From: Limnomonas spitsbergensis
Lineage: Eukaryota > Chlorophyta > Chlorophyceae > Chlamydomonadales
Direction of reading: 5' to 3'
Length of the DNA: 64,000 bases
Assembly: GCA_037349105.1 (NCBI GenBank)
Contig: JAYJMM010000106.1
Coordinates: 496,001-560,000 of the forward strand
This document shows positions 44,492-55,003 of this stretch, in pieces (position 1 is the first letter of the stretch; the number at the start of each line of letters is the position of its first letter). Under the pieces are notes generated by a model, which was given only the letters and a program-made list of their open reading frames with translations, searched no databases and was not told where the DNA came from. A program made the position numbers and the translations under genes.

Positions 44492-44841
44492 GACAGGGGA
44501 GCTGTAGCCGCCACTTCCTTCTGAATCATCTTCACCAGTTTGCGCAAGCAACTCCCTCATGACGTCCACGTGGCCCAGCTTGGCGGCAAGGTGTAGGACC
44601 GACCAGTGGCCGTCGGATGTCACAGCGTCCATGCGCAGCGCAGGTTCGGCCAGCAGCAGCCTCATAGCAGAGACGTTGTTATGCTGACATGCCTCATGCA
44701 GCGGAGTCCAGCCCTGCACGTCTCCTCGGTTTACATCGATGCCCGGCACGGTTAACAGATAGGCAATGACAGGGGTAGCGTCAGTGGAGAGCACAGCATC
44801 CTGCCGAGAGCAGCAGTGGGAGTCCAAATGTTGCCCCTGCT

Positions 44842-44872
<31 letters not shown>

Positions 44873-45273
44873 CAAGAGCTGCTGGGATGTCCAGCGGCAA
44901 CACGCATGCAGAAGGGTACCCCTCTTGCCGGCCATCTCGGCGTCATTGACGTCCGCCTTGTGGACCTAGATCACCCGCTGGAGCACGGCGAGGTCCCCAC
45001 GCTCTGCGGCCATGAACGCTGCGCGTGCACCGTACTTTGCCCACAGCCATGCAGCCTTCAGCTCCACGCTGCTGGCCAGTGCGTGCATGTTGCGGCATAA
45101 GCCAAAACATGCTGTGACGTCCGAGCACAGGGGTAGATATTGGGATACGATGAGCTCTTGCATCTCGACAGGCAGGCAGGAGAGGCCAACCACCTGTTGC
45201 AGAAAGGGGGTGAGCCATGCACAATGTTAGGCGCTAAGTGGGGGGCTAATTGCAGTACCTTTGGGACACTCAT
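43853..45273 (-). CDS. F-box-like/ankyrin-repeat protein with an in-frame TAG
   Basis: Exon 1 45273-45259 (MSVPK), intron 45258-45194 (GTACTG...AACAG), exon 2 45193-43853 ending TGA. The N-terminus VVGLSCLPVEMQELIVSQYL resembles an F-box-like motif. The rest holds ankyrin repeats: GWTPLHEACQHNNVSAMRLL, WSVLHLAAKLGHVDVMRELL, GNTPLAWAADNNQPGAVALL, LTALQLACYMNYTDVVRELL and GNTVLQIAAFNKYAGVVHAL. Between repeats 2 and 3 is a low-complexity insert with an Ala run and an RRRR patch; a His6/Gln6 tract lies near the start of the ankyrin part. The F-box-like and ankyrin parts share one frame but are split by a TAG codon (minus strand, 44968-44966) after LAVLQRVI. So this is either a recent nonsense allele, a sequencing error, or a downstream start at MAGKRG (44935). 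Expected role: a substrate adaptor of a ubiquitin ligase (inference). Confidence 0.85.
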
Positions 45274-46398
45274 GTCAAACAGCCTAGGTACCGGTAAGTT
45301 ATAAGTGTGTCGGCAGCATGACTTGACAGGTGTAGGCCACAGCTTCTACACCTTCCTTCAGTTCAGCAGTCCAGCCATTTTGGTCTTGAAACAGGTGAAA
45401 ACCAGGGGGGATCTCCTGGTGAAAACTGTGCTGCCCTCCTGGTGCTGCCATGGCTCAGTAGCAGGAGACTACCGGTATGCTCGTTCAGGAGTCATGCAGC
45501 AGTAGCCAGGGGTGTCTGTCTTATCAAAAGCTGCTGCTAACTGGCTTGGAGAGGAGCAAGACTGCTGAGCACCGTATATTTCTGATGAGTTCGTGCTCCT
45601 GCTGTAAAGCCTGCTGTTTACCGATGGCCTGAGCCTGCAGTCTGTTGCCTACCTGGTTAGCCTTGGCAACTTTCATTGAGCGCCCGAGCGGCTTCCCAAT
45701 TTGCGCTCTCATCTTCAAGCGCTTGAGTGTCGACGATGGGTGCAGGCAAATGGCGTCCGGTGGTAGCAGGAATTGCCTTTGCTGAATTGCTTAGAAATGT
45801 CACGTTTGATAGCTCAGATAAGGACTATCAACTGTTCGCGATATACAGCTGAGTGGAAAGGAAAGGAAGGAACTCCCGTTTTAAGGCGTGGATTTGAGGA
45901 TGGCAAAGTGTGCTCACAGCCTAGCCGCACTTAAGCGATCGCCTCTCGAGAGAGGGCCTGTGCACCCGCAACCTACTGGCTAGAGCTTGGATCCTAGCTC
46001 TTCATAATGGGGGTAAATGGATTGTACGGGAATGGAATCAAGGGGGAACACGGTGAGGGGGAGTAGTATTCTTCGTGTTCTCTGAAAGGTGCTCAGCGCT
46101 CTTTTCTGCTTAAATAGGGGGTCGAATGCGAATGTACGGGTTGATTGCGCTGGGTTGGTTTCAGGTTGGTTGGGGTACTGGTAGGTAAGTAGGTTGCTAT
46201 CTGGCTCAGGGGGAAATGGCCCAGTGGTATGACGCAGGTGGCATCCATACCCAAAGGTTCAGGGAACGAACCCGCCACACGATCTTCTCTCTCCCCCTGT
46301 CTAGATTGCCAGGTTCCATGTTCCTGCCATCCTCACATAGGAGGTACAGAGGGTGGCATGGCTGCACCATGGTCCTGTTTGTGCATGCCTGCGTGGTA
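45274..46398. other. Upstream of the ankyrin gene; left flank of the retroelement
   Basis: No gene recognised. A segment at 45866-45905 (TTTTAAGGCGTGGATTTGAG) faintly resembles family R5. Confidence 0.45.
46213..46290 (+). other. tRNA-like segment (degenerate)
   Basis: TGGCCCAGTGGTATGAC resembles a tRNA A box, and GGTTCAGGGAACGAACCC, 31 bp later, resembles a T arm with a B box. I cannot fold a complete acceptor or anticodon stem, so this may be a tRNA-derived SINE head or chance. Confidence 0.2.
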
Positions 46399-46402
46399 GC
46401 TG

Positions 46403-47131
46403 TGTCACGACGTATGACTGCACCGTGCGTTTGACTGCGCCAACTGCTTTTTCGGTTGGAAGCTATGTGTGAACCTGTACAAGTGTGTTTGCCGTCTTAG
46501 AGGATCCCGAACTGGGTCCTTTACTTTTTCTTTCTTACTTTGATCTCACGGCCTACAATAGACTCTTAACGTTTCTAGCTATTGTTCCTGATTATCAATC
46601 TGCAAGTTAATCGTCAATCCAAGTCTTACTAAGGGGAAACTGGCAGAGCAACTAGGCCAACAGCGACTCTATAAGCATCAACAAGTCTCCTGATACGAAG
46701 CTGGCAGAGCACCTAGGCCAACAGTCGACCATCTGCAGCAATTAGCGTTATTCCTGCCTCTTAACAAGGCATATCTCCAGTCTACAGCTGGATATTACCA
46801 CCAACCCACCATCACACCTCCAATCTACAGCCTTTCCTTTGGCTCCAAGTCGACCATCTGATTTATCAGAGATATCTTCAGTCATCAGAAGTCGCCAAGC
46901 CAGCGACTCATCACCACAGATCAACGGCCACAATCGCCCAAGATCGTCCCAAGAAACCCATAAGTACCTCAAGTGTCGAGGCTTTACGAGATCTTGTCAA
47001 CAGTATCGAAGAAGTCCAGGTGAAGTAGCAAGAGCTATCACCTGTTATCGAGCTGATTTCACTGAGTTACAGCAGTGGATCGAGAAGCTCTTACTATAAG
47101 CTCTGTAAGAGTTTATTAGTACTTGTTTAAG
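46403..47131 (+). repeat. Retroelement direct repeat A1 (left)
   Basis: Starts TGTCACGACGTATGACTGCA and ends GTTTATTAGTACTTGTTTAAG. It is identical to 56698-57426 except for one substitution. It contains an 86-codon ORF (46839-47099) that is silent-identical in both copies. It probably carries the promoter of the element. Confidence 0.95.
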
Positions 47132-47209
47132 AAAGAAAAAGTCCGACTAGTTTCACCTGAAGTCGACTGTCGTTCCAAAACCGAGAAAAAGGTGAAAAGG
47201 GGCGGCCAA

Positions 47210-50200
47210 ATGGACGAACCAGCACCCCAAATCGTGAAGGAGATTCCGAAGAATACTGTTTACCCGAGAACTAGGTCTGCTACAGCAGCTGCTGCTGCTG
47301 AAGCCGCTGTAGCAGGGACATCATCTGACCCTCCGGTTTTGCCTGTGCAAAGCAAGCCTTTGTGGCAGCAGATGTACGACATGGCTGGACCAGCCAGCAA
47401 GGCATGCATGGACAAGCTTAAGCTCAGGCAGGAAGCAGTGGATCGTGCAAATGCAGCGTTGGAAAGCATATCAGAGACATGCAGTCTGAAGGAATATGAT
47501 GACGCGTGTATTAAAGGACAGGTGTTGCAAGACAAACGTAACGAAGCTATCAATGATGCACTCATAGCGTCACCTGCAAAGGTGGACAGGACTTTCATTG
47601 ACAAGTTGACGTTAATGGAATGGGAAATGCCATTTGATAACCCTGTCTTTCAGTACCTAAGCAAGGAGAGGTCCAAGTACGCGAACACTGGGACTCCGTC
47701 TAAGCAAGCCACTAGGCTACCGGAACAGAGTTTCGGAACTGCCATTGAGGGTGGTTCTCACTCAGGGTCTGCTACGTCAGTAGATGCGCCCCTGCGAGCA
47801 CCTGAAATATCTCATGTTGCAAATCTATCGGGGGGGTGGGCTCCCGTTGGAGGGGGGTGGGCTCCCGTTGCGCATGCCTCAATGCCTTTCGCGGTGCACG
47901 AGCCTATGGCTCAGCATGCACCAGTGTCCATGCCTGTTGCTGCTGTCGCCCCTGCTCCTCCTCCCACTGCTGCACCTGTCCAGGGTGCACATGGAAGGAT
48001 AGAGCCTGCCGGCGCAAAACACACCGTGTCAGGGCCTCCGCCTCCGCCTCCGCGTTCCCCAGCGTCGCTGACAATGGGTGTAACGCCTCCGCCACCGCCC
48101 CAAGTCCCGTCAAGGTCGGCTGGACCCATGCACAACAACGCACATGTCTACCCACTGGCTGGACGGTACGAGGACACTGTGCTTCGCATGCAAGGCCTGG
48201 CGTCTGTATCAGAAGAACTGGAAGGTGATGGGTCTGGGGGAAGCACTGGTGAGGACATTACCGCCGGAGACCCCCAAGCACAAGGTAATCGTTCCATGGG
48301 ACATGCTGCATCACAGTCATTCCATACTGCAGTGGGCACAGAGCACTCGAACTGGAACGCTACCCCTGTTCAAGGTATGGAGGGTTCTGTGCAGGAGAGC
48401 TTCAGGGTGAGAGCAGCCCGTGATAGGGAGGCTCTTGCCCATAGACTACTCCAGGAACATGATCGCCGGCAGCAAGGTGAGGAGGCAGCACGAAACGTTG
48501 CGATGATCACTGAGCCGCTGCCAATGAGGGCAGCTACCAGAGGTGCGGCCGCTGTAGCGTTCCAGGAACGTAGGCAGCAAGAGCCGTTCCAAGAGGATCA
48601 GAGTAGGTTCAGGCCTGCTCAACATGTACCTCAGGATCCCGGATGGAATGGGTTTCATGCTGCGTCCTCAGGAGGAGGAGTGCATACCTCGTTTCAACAC
48701 ACGGTGAGAGAGTCTGGCCAAGCTCAGAGGCAATCTCAGTATCAGGGTCAAGGCCAGGGTATGAACCAGAACCTGCGCTATGGACAGCAAGATCGGGGTG
48801 AGTTCCACGGTGGTGGAACTGGTACCGGCGATAGCCAGAGGCCAGGAGGAAGCAATCAACCGCCTGGTGGTGGACCACCTCCAGGTAGGGGTCAGCCTCC
48901 AGCCCACCGCTGGGTGTCAAGACATGGTGTCCTTCACGGATCAGCATCTACTGGCAGGGTTCCTCCTGTAGGAGGAGATCCTGGTGGGGGTCCTGATTCC
49001 GAGACTGCTACGCCGGGTCAAGTAAATTGGCTCACAGATGTCCGGTTGGACGGGAAGACGTTGATTGACTCCTCCAAAGTTGTTGAATTCTCAGCGACTG
49101 AGAGCATCATCTCCCACCGAATTTGGGAACGGTCACTCAGGTTGTTCTGGGGGAATAACGTGCACAGGTTGCACGATGCTGTGTCTGCCCAAGTGAGCAT
49201 CATCATGAGCACAATTCTGCCAGCAGGGGTCGCTTTTCTCAAGAAGCACTTTGCTGAGCTGGAATATTTGTGCTCCAGTGCAATGCCGCCCATGGTGAGA
49301 GCCATAGAGGGAAGGGACGGCAGTACCAGAAATGACTTCCTGCAGGATGGCACTCAGACCATCATGGGGAATATGAGGAGGAACAAGATGATCCTGATGG
49401 GGGTTGAGGAAGCCGGAGTAAGGGAGTATGAGCCTTATCCATTACAAGATGAGCCTTACAGCTTCATTGAAGCTCTGTTAATGGTGGCCAAGCGCTACCT
49501 CAATGTTGCAACATCAGCCGAAATGGCCATCTGGACCCAGGGCTGCATCATGGGTAAGCAGAACCAGCTTGATAGGACAGTGCTGGTCAGTGAGAACCCA
49601 AGGCAGTTTGGCATCAGATGTCTCTCGGTTTACTCAGCGTTCCAGGGATCTAACAAGATTGCCTACAATGGGACCATTGAGAGGACGTCCATCATTGACG
49701 TGATCATGCGAGGGGTCCCAGTATACCTCCAGGAGGTGTGTGAGAGGGAGCTTCAGGCTTTGGGTGTTGAAGATGACAACTTCAGCGTCCAGGCTAGTGT
49801 GATCATCGAGGCCATGCAGAATGCCTATGAGTACCGTGTCAGAACACAGGTCAGGAAGGGTGTCAGGTATGAGGACCTGGCCGCAGAAGGAAGCAAAGAT
49901 GCTGGTAGAAGGGGTCAGAATGCGACACCCCGGAGCCACGCCACTGAGGTGAGGGCAAGTGCAGAGGGTTACCCTAGCACAATGCACCCGCAACGCGGCC
50001 CGGCCGCAGGATCAGCCAGGCCCTACCAGGCCGGCAGAGGAGGGGGCGAGTACAGCAATGTGCAGCGACCCACAGGATCGGGTTACCCATCCAGCAAACC
50101 ACTGGCAGTTAAGAATTGTCAGATCTGCCACGGTGATCACTACTTGGACAAGTGTGACCAGTTGACTGCCTTCCTCGCTTCGGCGGCCAGAGGTAGGGCA

Positions 50201-50653
50201 ATGGAAGCTGCAGAGAGGGGGACCAAGACTGCAGCAGCCAAAGTTGTGGTGGACGGTGTCCCAATGTCGACTGTTGCAGTGGCAAGAGCCAAGGCTGATC
50301 CAGGTGAATTGCAAAGAGCTGTGCCTTATGTGTCTCTGGGGCCTGATTACAAGCCAGAGGCAGAGGCGCAGTTCAATCTGGACAACCACTATGCTGCATG
50401 TGCAGTAGAAGAGGAGCAGAGTGGTGTCAAGTTCCAACAACAGGAACGAGGTGAGGACTATGAGCACAAAGATGATGTTGCCTACAGAGGTCCATGTCTC
50501 TCAGCCAATGCCACAGAGTACCAAGGTGCCAGCCGTGAGGAAGTACACGGTGCACAGCTGTACATGTACCCTGACAGATGGAATGAACCGGGTGACCCTG
50601 ACAAGTCTCCTGAGCATGAGGCCCAAGGATGCTTCATGTCAAATTACCACTGA
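47210..50653 (+). CDS. Retrotransposon Gag-like protein with CCHC zinc knuckle
   Basis: 1147 codons from the first ATG (47210) to TGA. The frame is open upstream to 47123, at the end of repeat A1. The N-terminal 110 residues are charged. Residues about 200-560 are Pro/Gln/Gly-rich linkers (GPPPPPPRSP, VTPPPPPQVP, a duplicated GGGWAPV). Residues about 636-890 form a compact, helix-rich region (HRIWERSLRLFWGNNVHRLH to MQNAYEYRVRTQVRKG) that I take as the capsid domain. At about residue 968, NCQICHGDHYLDKC is a zinc knuckle of spacing C-x2-C-x3-H-x4-C, one residue shorter than the usual retroviral C-x2-C-x4-H-x4-C. No protease DTG/DSG or RT motif follows in frame. It is expected to package element RNA in cytoplasmic particles. 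The intact frame contrasts with the broken pol downstream. Confidence 0.85.
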   Translation: MDEPAPQIVKEIPKNTVYPRTRSATAAAAAEAAVAGTSSDPPVLPVQSKPLWQQMYDMAGPASKACMDKLKLRQEAVDRANAALESISETCSLKEYDDACIKGQVLQDKRNEAINDALIASPAKVDRTFIDKLTLMEWEMPFDNPVFQYLSKERSKYANTGTPSKQATRLPEQSFGTAIEGGSHSGSATSVDAPLRAPEISHVANLSGGWAPVGGGWAPVAHASMPFAVHEPMAQHAPVSMPVAAVAPAPPPTAAPVQGAHGRIEPAGAKHTVSGPPPPPPRSPASLTMGVTPPPPPQVPSRSAGPMHNNAHVYPLAGRYEDTVLRMQGLASVSEELEGDGSGGSTGEDITAGDPQAQGNRSMGHAASQSFHTAVGTEHSNWNATPVQGMEGSVQESFRVRAARDREALAHRLLQEHDRRQQGEEAARNVAMITEPLPMRAATRGAAAVAFQERRQQEPFQEDQSRFRPAQHVPQDPGWNGFHAASSGGGVHTSFQHTVRESGQAQRQSQYQGQGQGMNQNLRYGQQDRGEFHGGGTGTGDSQRPGGSNQPPGGGPPPGRGQPPAHRWVSRHGVLHGSASTGRVPPVGGDPGGGPDSETATPGQVNWLTDVRLDGKTLIDSSKVVEFSATESIISHRIWERSLRLFWGNNVHRLHDAVSAQVSIIMSTILPAGVAFLKKHFAELEYLCSSAMPPMVRAIEGRDGSTRNDFLQDGTQTIMGNMRRNKMILMGVEEAGVREYEPYPLQDEPYSFIEALLMVAKRYLNVATSAEMAIWTQGCIMGKQNQLDRTVLVSENPRQFGIRCLSVYSAFQGSNKIAYNGTIERTSIIDVIMRGVPVYLQEVCERELQALGVEDDNFSVQASVIIEAMQNAYEYRVRTQVRKGVRYEDLAAEGSKDAGRRGQNATPRSHATEVRASAEGYPSTMHPQRGPAAGSARPYQAGRGGGEYSNVQRPTGSGYPSSKPLAVKNCQICHGDHYLDKCDQLTAFLASAARGRAMEAAERGTKTAAAKVVVDGVPMSTVAVARAKADPGELQRAVPYVSLGPDYKPEAEAQFNLDNHYAACAVEEEQSGVKFQQQERGEDYEHKDDVAYRGPCLSANATEYQGASREEVHGAQLYMYPDRWNEPGDPDKSPEHEAQGCFMSNYH

Positions 50654-51045
50654 CTGGGAGTCCCCAGTATCCACCAGCTGTAAGCTATGGCTGCAGTACT
50701 GGGGAATTTGTGGGATGAGTTTGCTAAAAAAGGGTTCCCAGATGGGTTTTAAAGGGAATCCCGGGTCCCGGCCGCGTTAACGTAACTGCCTTGCCCATGC
50801 TGACTGACCATTGCAAGCAGCTTTCCCCATTGTGTGCCCCGACCCAAGGTGCCTGGGTCAGCGTGACGGGCATGCCAGCCTGACCAAGACAGACCAGAGT
50901 AACATAAACCTCCGGTAAAAGTTCTCTACTTGTTTTGATGGAAGCCTTGTAATCACCTCAAGGTATGTGGGTTCGGTCCTCGCTGTCTTGAGGGACGCTT
51001 CGCCTTAGACTCGGTCCAATCCTGAATGGACAAAATGGTTCATTG
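50654..51045 (+). other. Retroelement internal region, no ORF recognised
   Basis: Non-coding or decayed sequence directly after Gag. No protease or reverse-transcriptase motif seen in any frame. Confidence 0.5.
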
Positions 51046-51400
51046 CAATTTAATTTTGTGATTCCGACATGAGCTTGATGAATGCATCTATCAGATCGTG
51101 CATCAACTGATTGCTGTGTTGTACACATCTGCCAGTACAAATCATGCAGTACATTGCTGTACATGCCTGCCAGGACTTGCATGTTGTACGTGGCCACTAT
51201 TGATATTCATACCGTATGGTACACATGTTACACATGCAGTACAACAGCTGTACCTCGTGCATGGTGTTCATGCAACACACATCTGCTGTTTAAGCTAGCC
51301 AGTACATTTCTGTAGTGCATATCTGTTGTATATGTCTGATGTACATTTCTGCAGTACACATCTGCCAGTACACACATGCAACACGTAGCTGCCAGCTGGC
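51046..51400. repeat. Degenerate GTACACATCTGC-type repeats
   Basis: Motifs GTACACATCTGCC, GTACATNNCTGCAG and CATGCAGTACA recur about ten times with variable spacing inside the retroelement. Confidence 0.7.
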
Positions 51401-51659
51401 CTTCGCCTACAAGGCGCCTTCATTGGATTTTTTTTCTTTCTTTCTAGCTTTCTATCCCAGAATTTAGACAGCCCCTTCTCAACCTTCGACCCCTGGTTTT
51501 GCCTCAGGTTGGGGGGGAAGATGGGCTGTCATGAGTTCAGCCGCATAGTGGCTTAATTTGTGTTGAACTGCTGCATATGACAGGCGGTTCCCGCTGAAAC
51601 TGGCGGAAATGCCATGGATGGCCTCAAGGACTTCGTCACTCTGAGCCACCATCACAGCC

Positions 51660-52245
51660 ATCATGCGGCAGCAAGAGAGCCGCCGCCAATCATCCAATCA
51701 GGAGAAGTCAAGCGGCTGCGGCAGGATGCAAGATGGGCTCCGTCAAGCCGCGTCTTTAATTAGGCGTAAGGCAACTGGCGGCGCCTCCGGCTCCAACGAC
51801 GGCAGAGGTGAAAACCCGGCCGGCCGAAGGAGCCTGACTGAAGGGCCAATGCAACAGCCTCAGGGCATGCATGGGGCCCGGAGGTCCGGTGGTGACGAGG
51901 CCCTTCCTCAAATGAAGGAGCCCAAGCCACCGCTCAGCGATGCGGAGCCAAAGGAGCCAGATGAACGGGCCTGTGCACCAGCCTAACGGCACGCATCCGG
52001 CCCCGACATCCGGTAGTGATAAGGCCCCTCCTCAAATGAGGGAGCACAAGCCACCACTGAACGATGATGAGTGCAAGGAGCGCAAGCGGCTGAAGAAGCA
52101 GCGGAAAGCGAATCGCCGGGCAGCCGGCCACGAGGACTTCAACCAGGATCTGGTCAGCCACGTGTGGAAGGGCCCAAGGGCCAAAGCTGCCGCTGCTGGA
52201 GCCGCGAATGCTTCAGCTGCCTACGGTGGCAACAGCTTCTAAAAG
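51660..52245 (+). pseudogene. Short overlapping ORFs with duplicated 3' half, unrecognised
   Basis: Two frames (51663-51986 and 51940-52242) are Pro/Lys/Ala-rich. The DNA CAACGGCCTNNGGGCATGCA...CTCAAATGARGGAGCNCAAG occurs twice (about 51850-51935 and 51965-52050), a tandem duplication of about 125 bp. The second frame ends in a Lys/Arg-rich stretch ERKRLKKQRKANRRAAGHED. No domain is recognised; it may be a remnant of the element's second ORF. Confidence 0.3.
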
Positions 52246-52682
52246 CGGCCAGCGCCACCATCAGCGCTGCCGCTGGAGCTGCCGCTAGCGTCGTCACTGA
52301 TGTACATGAAGACCATGACTTCAAAAAGGTGTTTGTGCTGGCGCCGCTCGTAAGGGCGACGCTGGAGGGACATCTACTAGTCGTCATCTGCCTGGTAACA
52401 TAGCCTAGAGAACAGCATTTCTGCTTGTCTTCTCTTGCCTTGGCTGCGTGCATGTCCCTATCATCCCTTTACCTGATGGGGCTATGTACCCGAACAGTTG
52501 GCCTAACTGACTCAACCCGTCACGACGGCCAAGCCTTTGTCCGGCATCCCTTGATTTAAATATCGTGATTGCATGCCTTGTACTGCCATTGTGCACAATT
52601 CCAGATGTTGCAGCATTTCTTACAGCGCAAGTAGTGGGATTTCAGTTTCAGCTTGATATCACTTTTGCTGCATTTGTGCAAT

Positions 52683-53060
52683 CAGCAGATCCTGAAACTG
52701 TAGATCCTAAAACACGCAGATCGACTGCTTGCAGCTCGTCACCTGCAGATGTACAACCTGTAGATCTAGGGTTACAGATCTTGAAGTAGTCAAACTGCAA
52801 CTCTTAAAAAGAATCTCTTCACAGCAGATGTACAGTCTGCAGATCTAGAAATGCAGATCCTAAAACATGCAGAGCTAATGCTGCAGACTTTAAAATTGCA
52901 TGTTATAAACTGCAACTCTAAAAATTGTAGTCACTTAAATGCAGATCTTGAAAATCCAGATCAACATGTTCATGTCATGAATTCCAAAACCTGACCTGCT
53001 AATTTTGGATCAGATCCTGACCTGCAGATCTTGAGTCAGAGTTTGAACTGCAGATCTGTG
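52683..53060. repeat. Degenerate TGCAGATCCTAAAA-type repeats
   Basis: TGCAGATCNTNAAA and CTGCAGATC motifs recur about twelve times, with Pst I/Bgl II-like CTGCAGATCT sites, within the retroelement. A+T-richer than the surroundings. Confidence 0.7.
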
Positions 53061-54173
53061 AATCAGATTTTAAATGGGAAACTATGTTAATGTGTTTCAA
53101 GTTTACTTCATGAAGAAAACCCGAGCCGCATGCATCTGCTACCTTCACAGCAGTACATGTCACCTATTAAAAAAAATCGATCACCTTAATCAGCATTCAG
53201 AAGTGGCCTGGCCTTTTTGAAAACCAGGCCATGGTTGTGCTTTGCCTTGTTTAGCTTTCCCTTGCTTGCACAGGCCAGATAACCGTCACAGCCCCCAAAC
53301 CAGCGTCTGCTTTTGTGTAACATTTAAATTCAGCCGTCAAATCTGCTATATGATTCTCGTTGCTTCTGTTTGATCGCATGGGTTCGCTGCCTGACAATAC
53401 ATGCTTTGCTCCTTCTGCCAGCAGGTGTCCAGTTTGGCTTATCATCCCTGAGCAGCACCTGGTTGAAGCAAGTTGCATGGGTTGCACTCATGGTATGCTG
53501 TGCAGAATATACGTTATCTCCATGTGACTTCCGTTCACCAGCTGGAACTCGCACAGTTTGAGCATTTGCAGTTTGTTGACCTCGCTGAGAATTAAATATG
53601 AACATTTGTCATGCAAAAGTATTCTCTGACTGTTATTTAATTCTTTACAGCATGCTTCAGTGCTAAACATCTACTGAATCTGTGAGATTCTTGTTTCATT
53701 CTTGGGTTCAGCTGCCTGATTGAGAAATTCTGTCTCTCTTGATAATGTTGGTACCAACAGCATAGCACGCCACCTGGGGTTTATCAGGGTCATTCCGTGC
53801 CCACCCGCCCCCCTGGTGTTTCTATCATGCATTGTCAGGAAATTTTATTTCCGGACGATTCATGCTTTGCTGTCATTTACTGGTTTGGTTAAGATCTGTG
53901 CTGCCATAGCTAGCTCCTTTCTCATCTTCAGCTTCGTTGCTTTGTGCTCTGAGCTGGGGGGGGGAAGGAAGATCATCCTAGCAATCGGCGCTGGCTTCGC
54001 GCCACTGATTGCTAAAGCCACCGTGATCTTTTATATTCAGCTCAGGCCCTCGCTGCCGAACCTAGGGCCATGAGGTCTGTCAAGGCTTGCGTACCAATTG
54101 TTGCATGAGCTACTGTCATACCGCGCAGAATGCTCAAGTATGCATCTGAGTCTCCTGATCATGAAACGCTTAT
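53061..54173 (+). other. Retroelement internal region, no domain recognised
   Basis: About 1.1 kb with ORFs up to 117 codons (53720-54073, hydrophobic). I looked for RT (YxDD) and RNase H motifs in the translated frames and saw none. Confidence 0.5.
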
Positions 54174-54231
54174 GTGACTGTGCAGAACATGGGTCATGTA
54201 TGTGCCATGGATAGCACTCGGGTACCGAGAC

Positions 54232-54677
54232 ACAAGCATGCCAGCACCTTGATGAGTCCCTACCAGCTGCTGTTTTCCTGTGAACCAGTCATCCCTCCCG
54301 CTATCATGGAAAGGTTGAATGGGGATCAGGCAGTGGATTACTTGGATGTGGATGCTGCTGCTGAACTTGTATTGTTCCGTTCTGATTTGCTAGCCAAGAA
54401 CTGCGTGATGGTCGGCCAGAATCTTCTGGTGGCTCAACAGCGAGATACCCTGCGTTACGCAAGGCTCCGTAGTGGTGGTTACCTTCCATCAATAGCTAAG
54501 TATACTGAGGGGCAGTTTGTGTATGTGCGGGATGAGAACCGGCTGCACTCCACTGCAAGACCTTACGTGCTTCGAGTGTTTGATGTACGACCAAGTGGAG
54601 TCATTGTCCTGGTTGGTCGCAATGGGGTGACTGTGGCCGAGAACGCTATTAAATGCTCACCATGTCACCTGCCATAG
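54232..54677 (+). pseudogene. Ty3/gypsy-type integrase C-terminal remnant
   Basis: The frame reads KHASTLMSPYQLLFSCEPVI, then after about 45 residues NLLVAQQRDTLRYARLRSGG, then GQFVYVRDENR and VLRVFDVRPSGVIVLVGRNG, ending CHLP. Known family pattern: the end of the integrase core (SPYxLLxGxxP), an L-x-AQ-RD-xRYA helix and a GDFVYV-type SH3-like C-terminal domain, as in many chlorophyte gypsy elements. The DDE catalytic core is absent upstream. The frame stops right after CHLP, while the continuation (AIEGLLPP) is in another frame, so there is a frameshift at about 54672. A remnant, not functional. Confidence 0.85.
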
Positions 54678-54679
54678 AG

Positions 54680-54960
54680 GGACTCTTACCCCCATTAAAA
54701 AGATGGCAAAAGCCAGCACCAGATTTCCCTTGCCAGAGATGTCTGTTGCCTGATAATGCTAAGAAAATGATTCTGTGTGGTAGCTGTGGTCGAGGCACTC
54801 ACAAGTACTGTTTGGTAACACGGCTTACTACTGTCCCTGCTGTTACTGGATTTGTGAGCAATGCAGGACTGCTGGAGCTGACGCTACTGGTGCTGCACGA
54901 CGTGATGTTGCGGCGGAACTGGAGGAACCAGTGGCCGCCGTGACAGGTTACCAGCTGCGG
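54680..54960 (+). pseudogene. PHD-finger remnant fused downstream of integrase (frameshifted)
   Basis: CQRCLLPDNAKKMILCGSCG followed by RGTHKYC gives the C-x2-C, C-x2-C, H-x2-C part of a PHD finger. The last pair (YYCPCC, then YWICEQC) is read only in the +1 frame, from about 54826. So one frameshift lies at about 54812-54825. Integrase-PHD fusions are common in green-algal gypsy elements, where the PHD finger may guide integration to marked chromatin (inference). Confidence 0.75.
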
Positions 54961-55003
54961 CCTGCTAAGCAAAAGAAGGCAGGAAGGGTGATGGGAGCCG
55001 CCA

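Noticed and set aside
46839..47099. 86-codon ORF in repeats A1 and A2 as a small element gene
   Set aside because: Short, no motif, and its conservation is explained by the near identity of the repeats.
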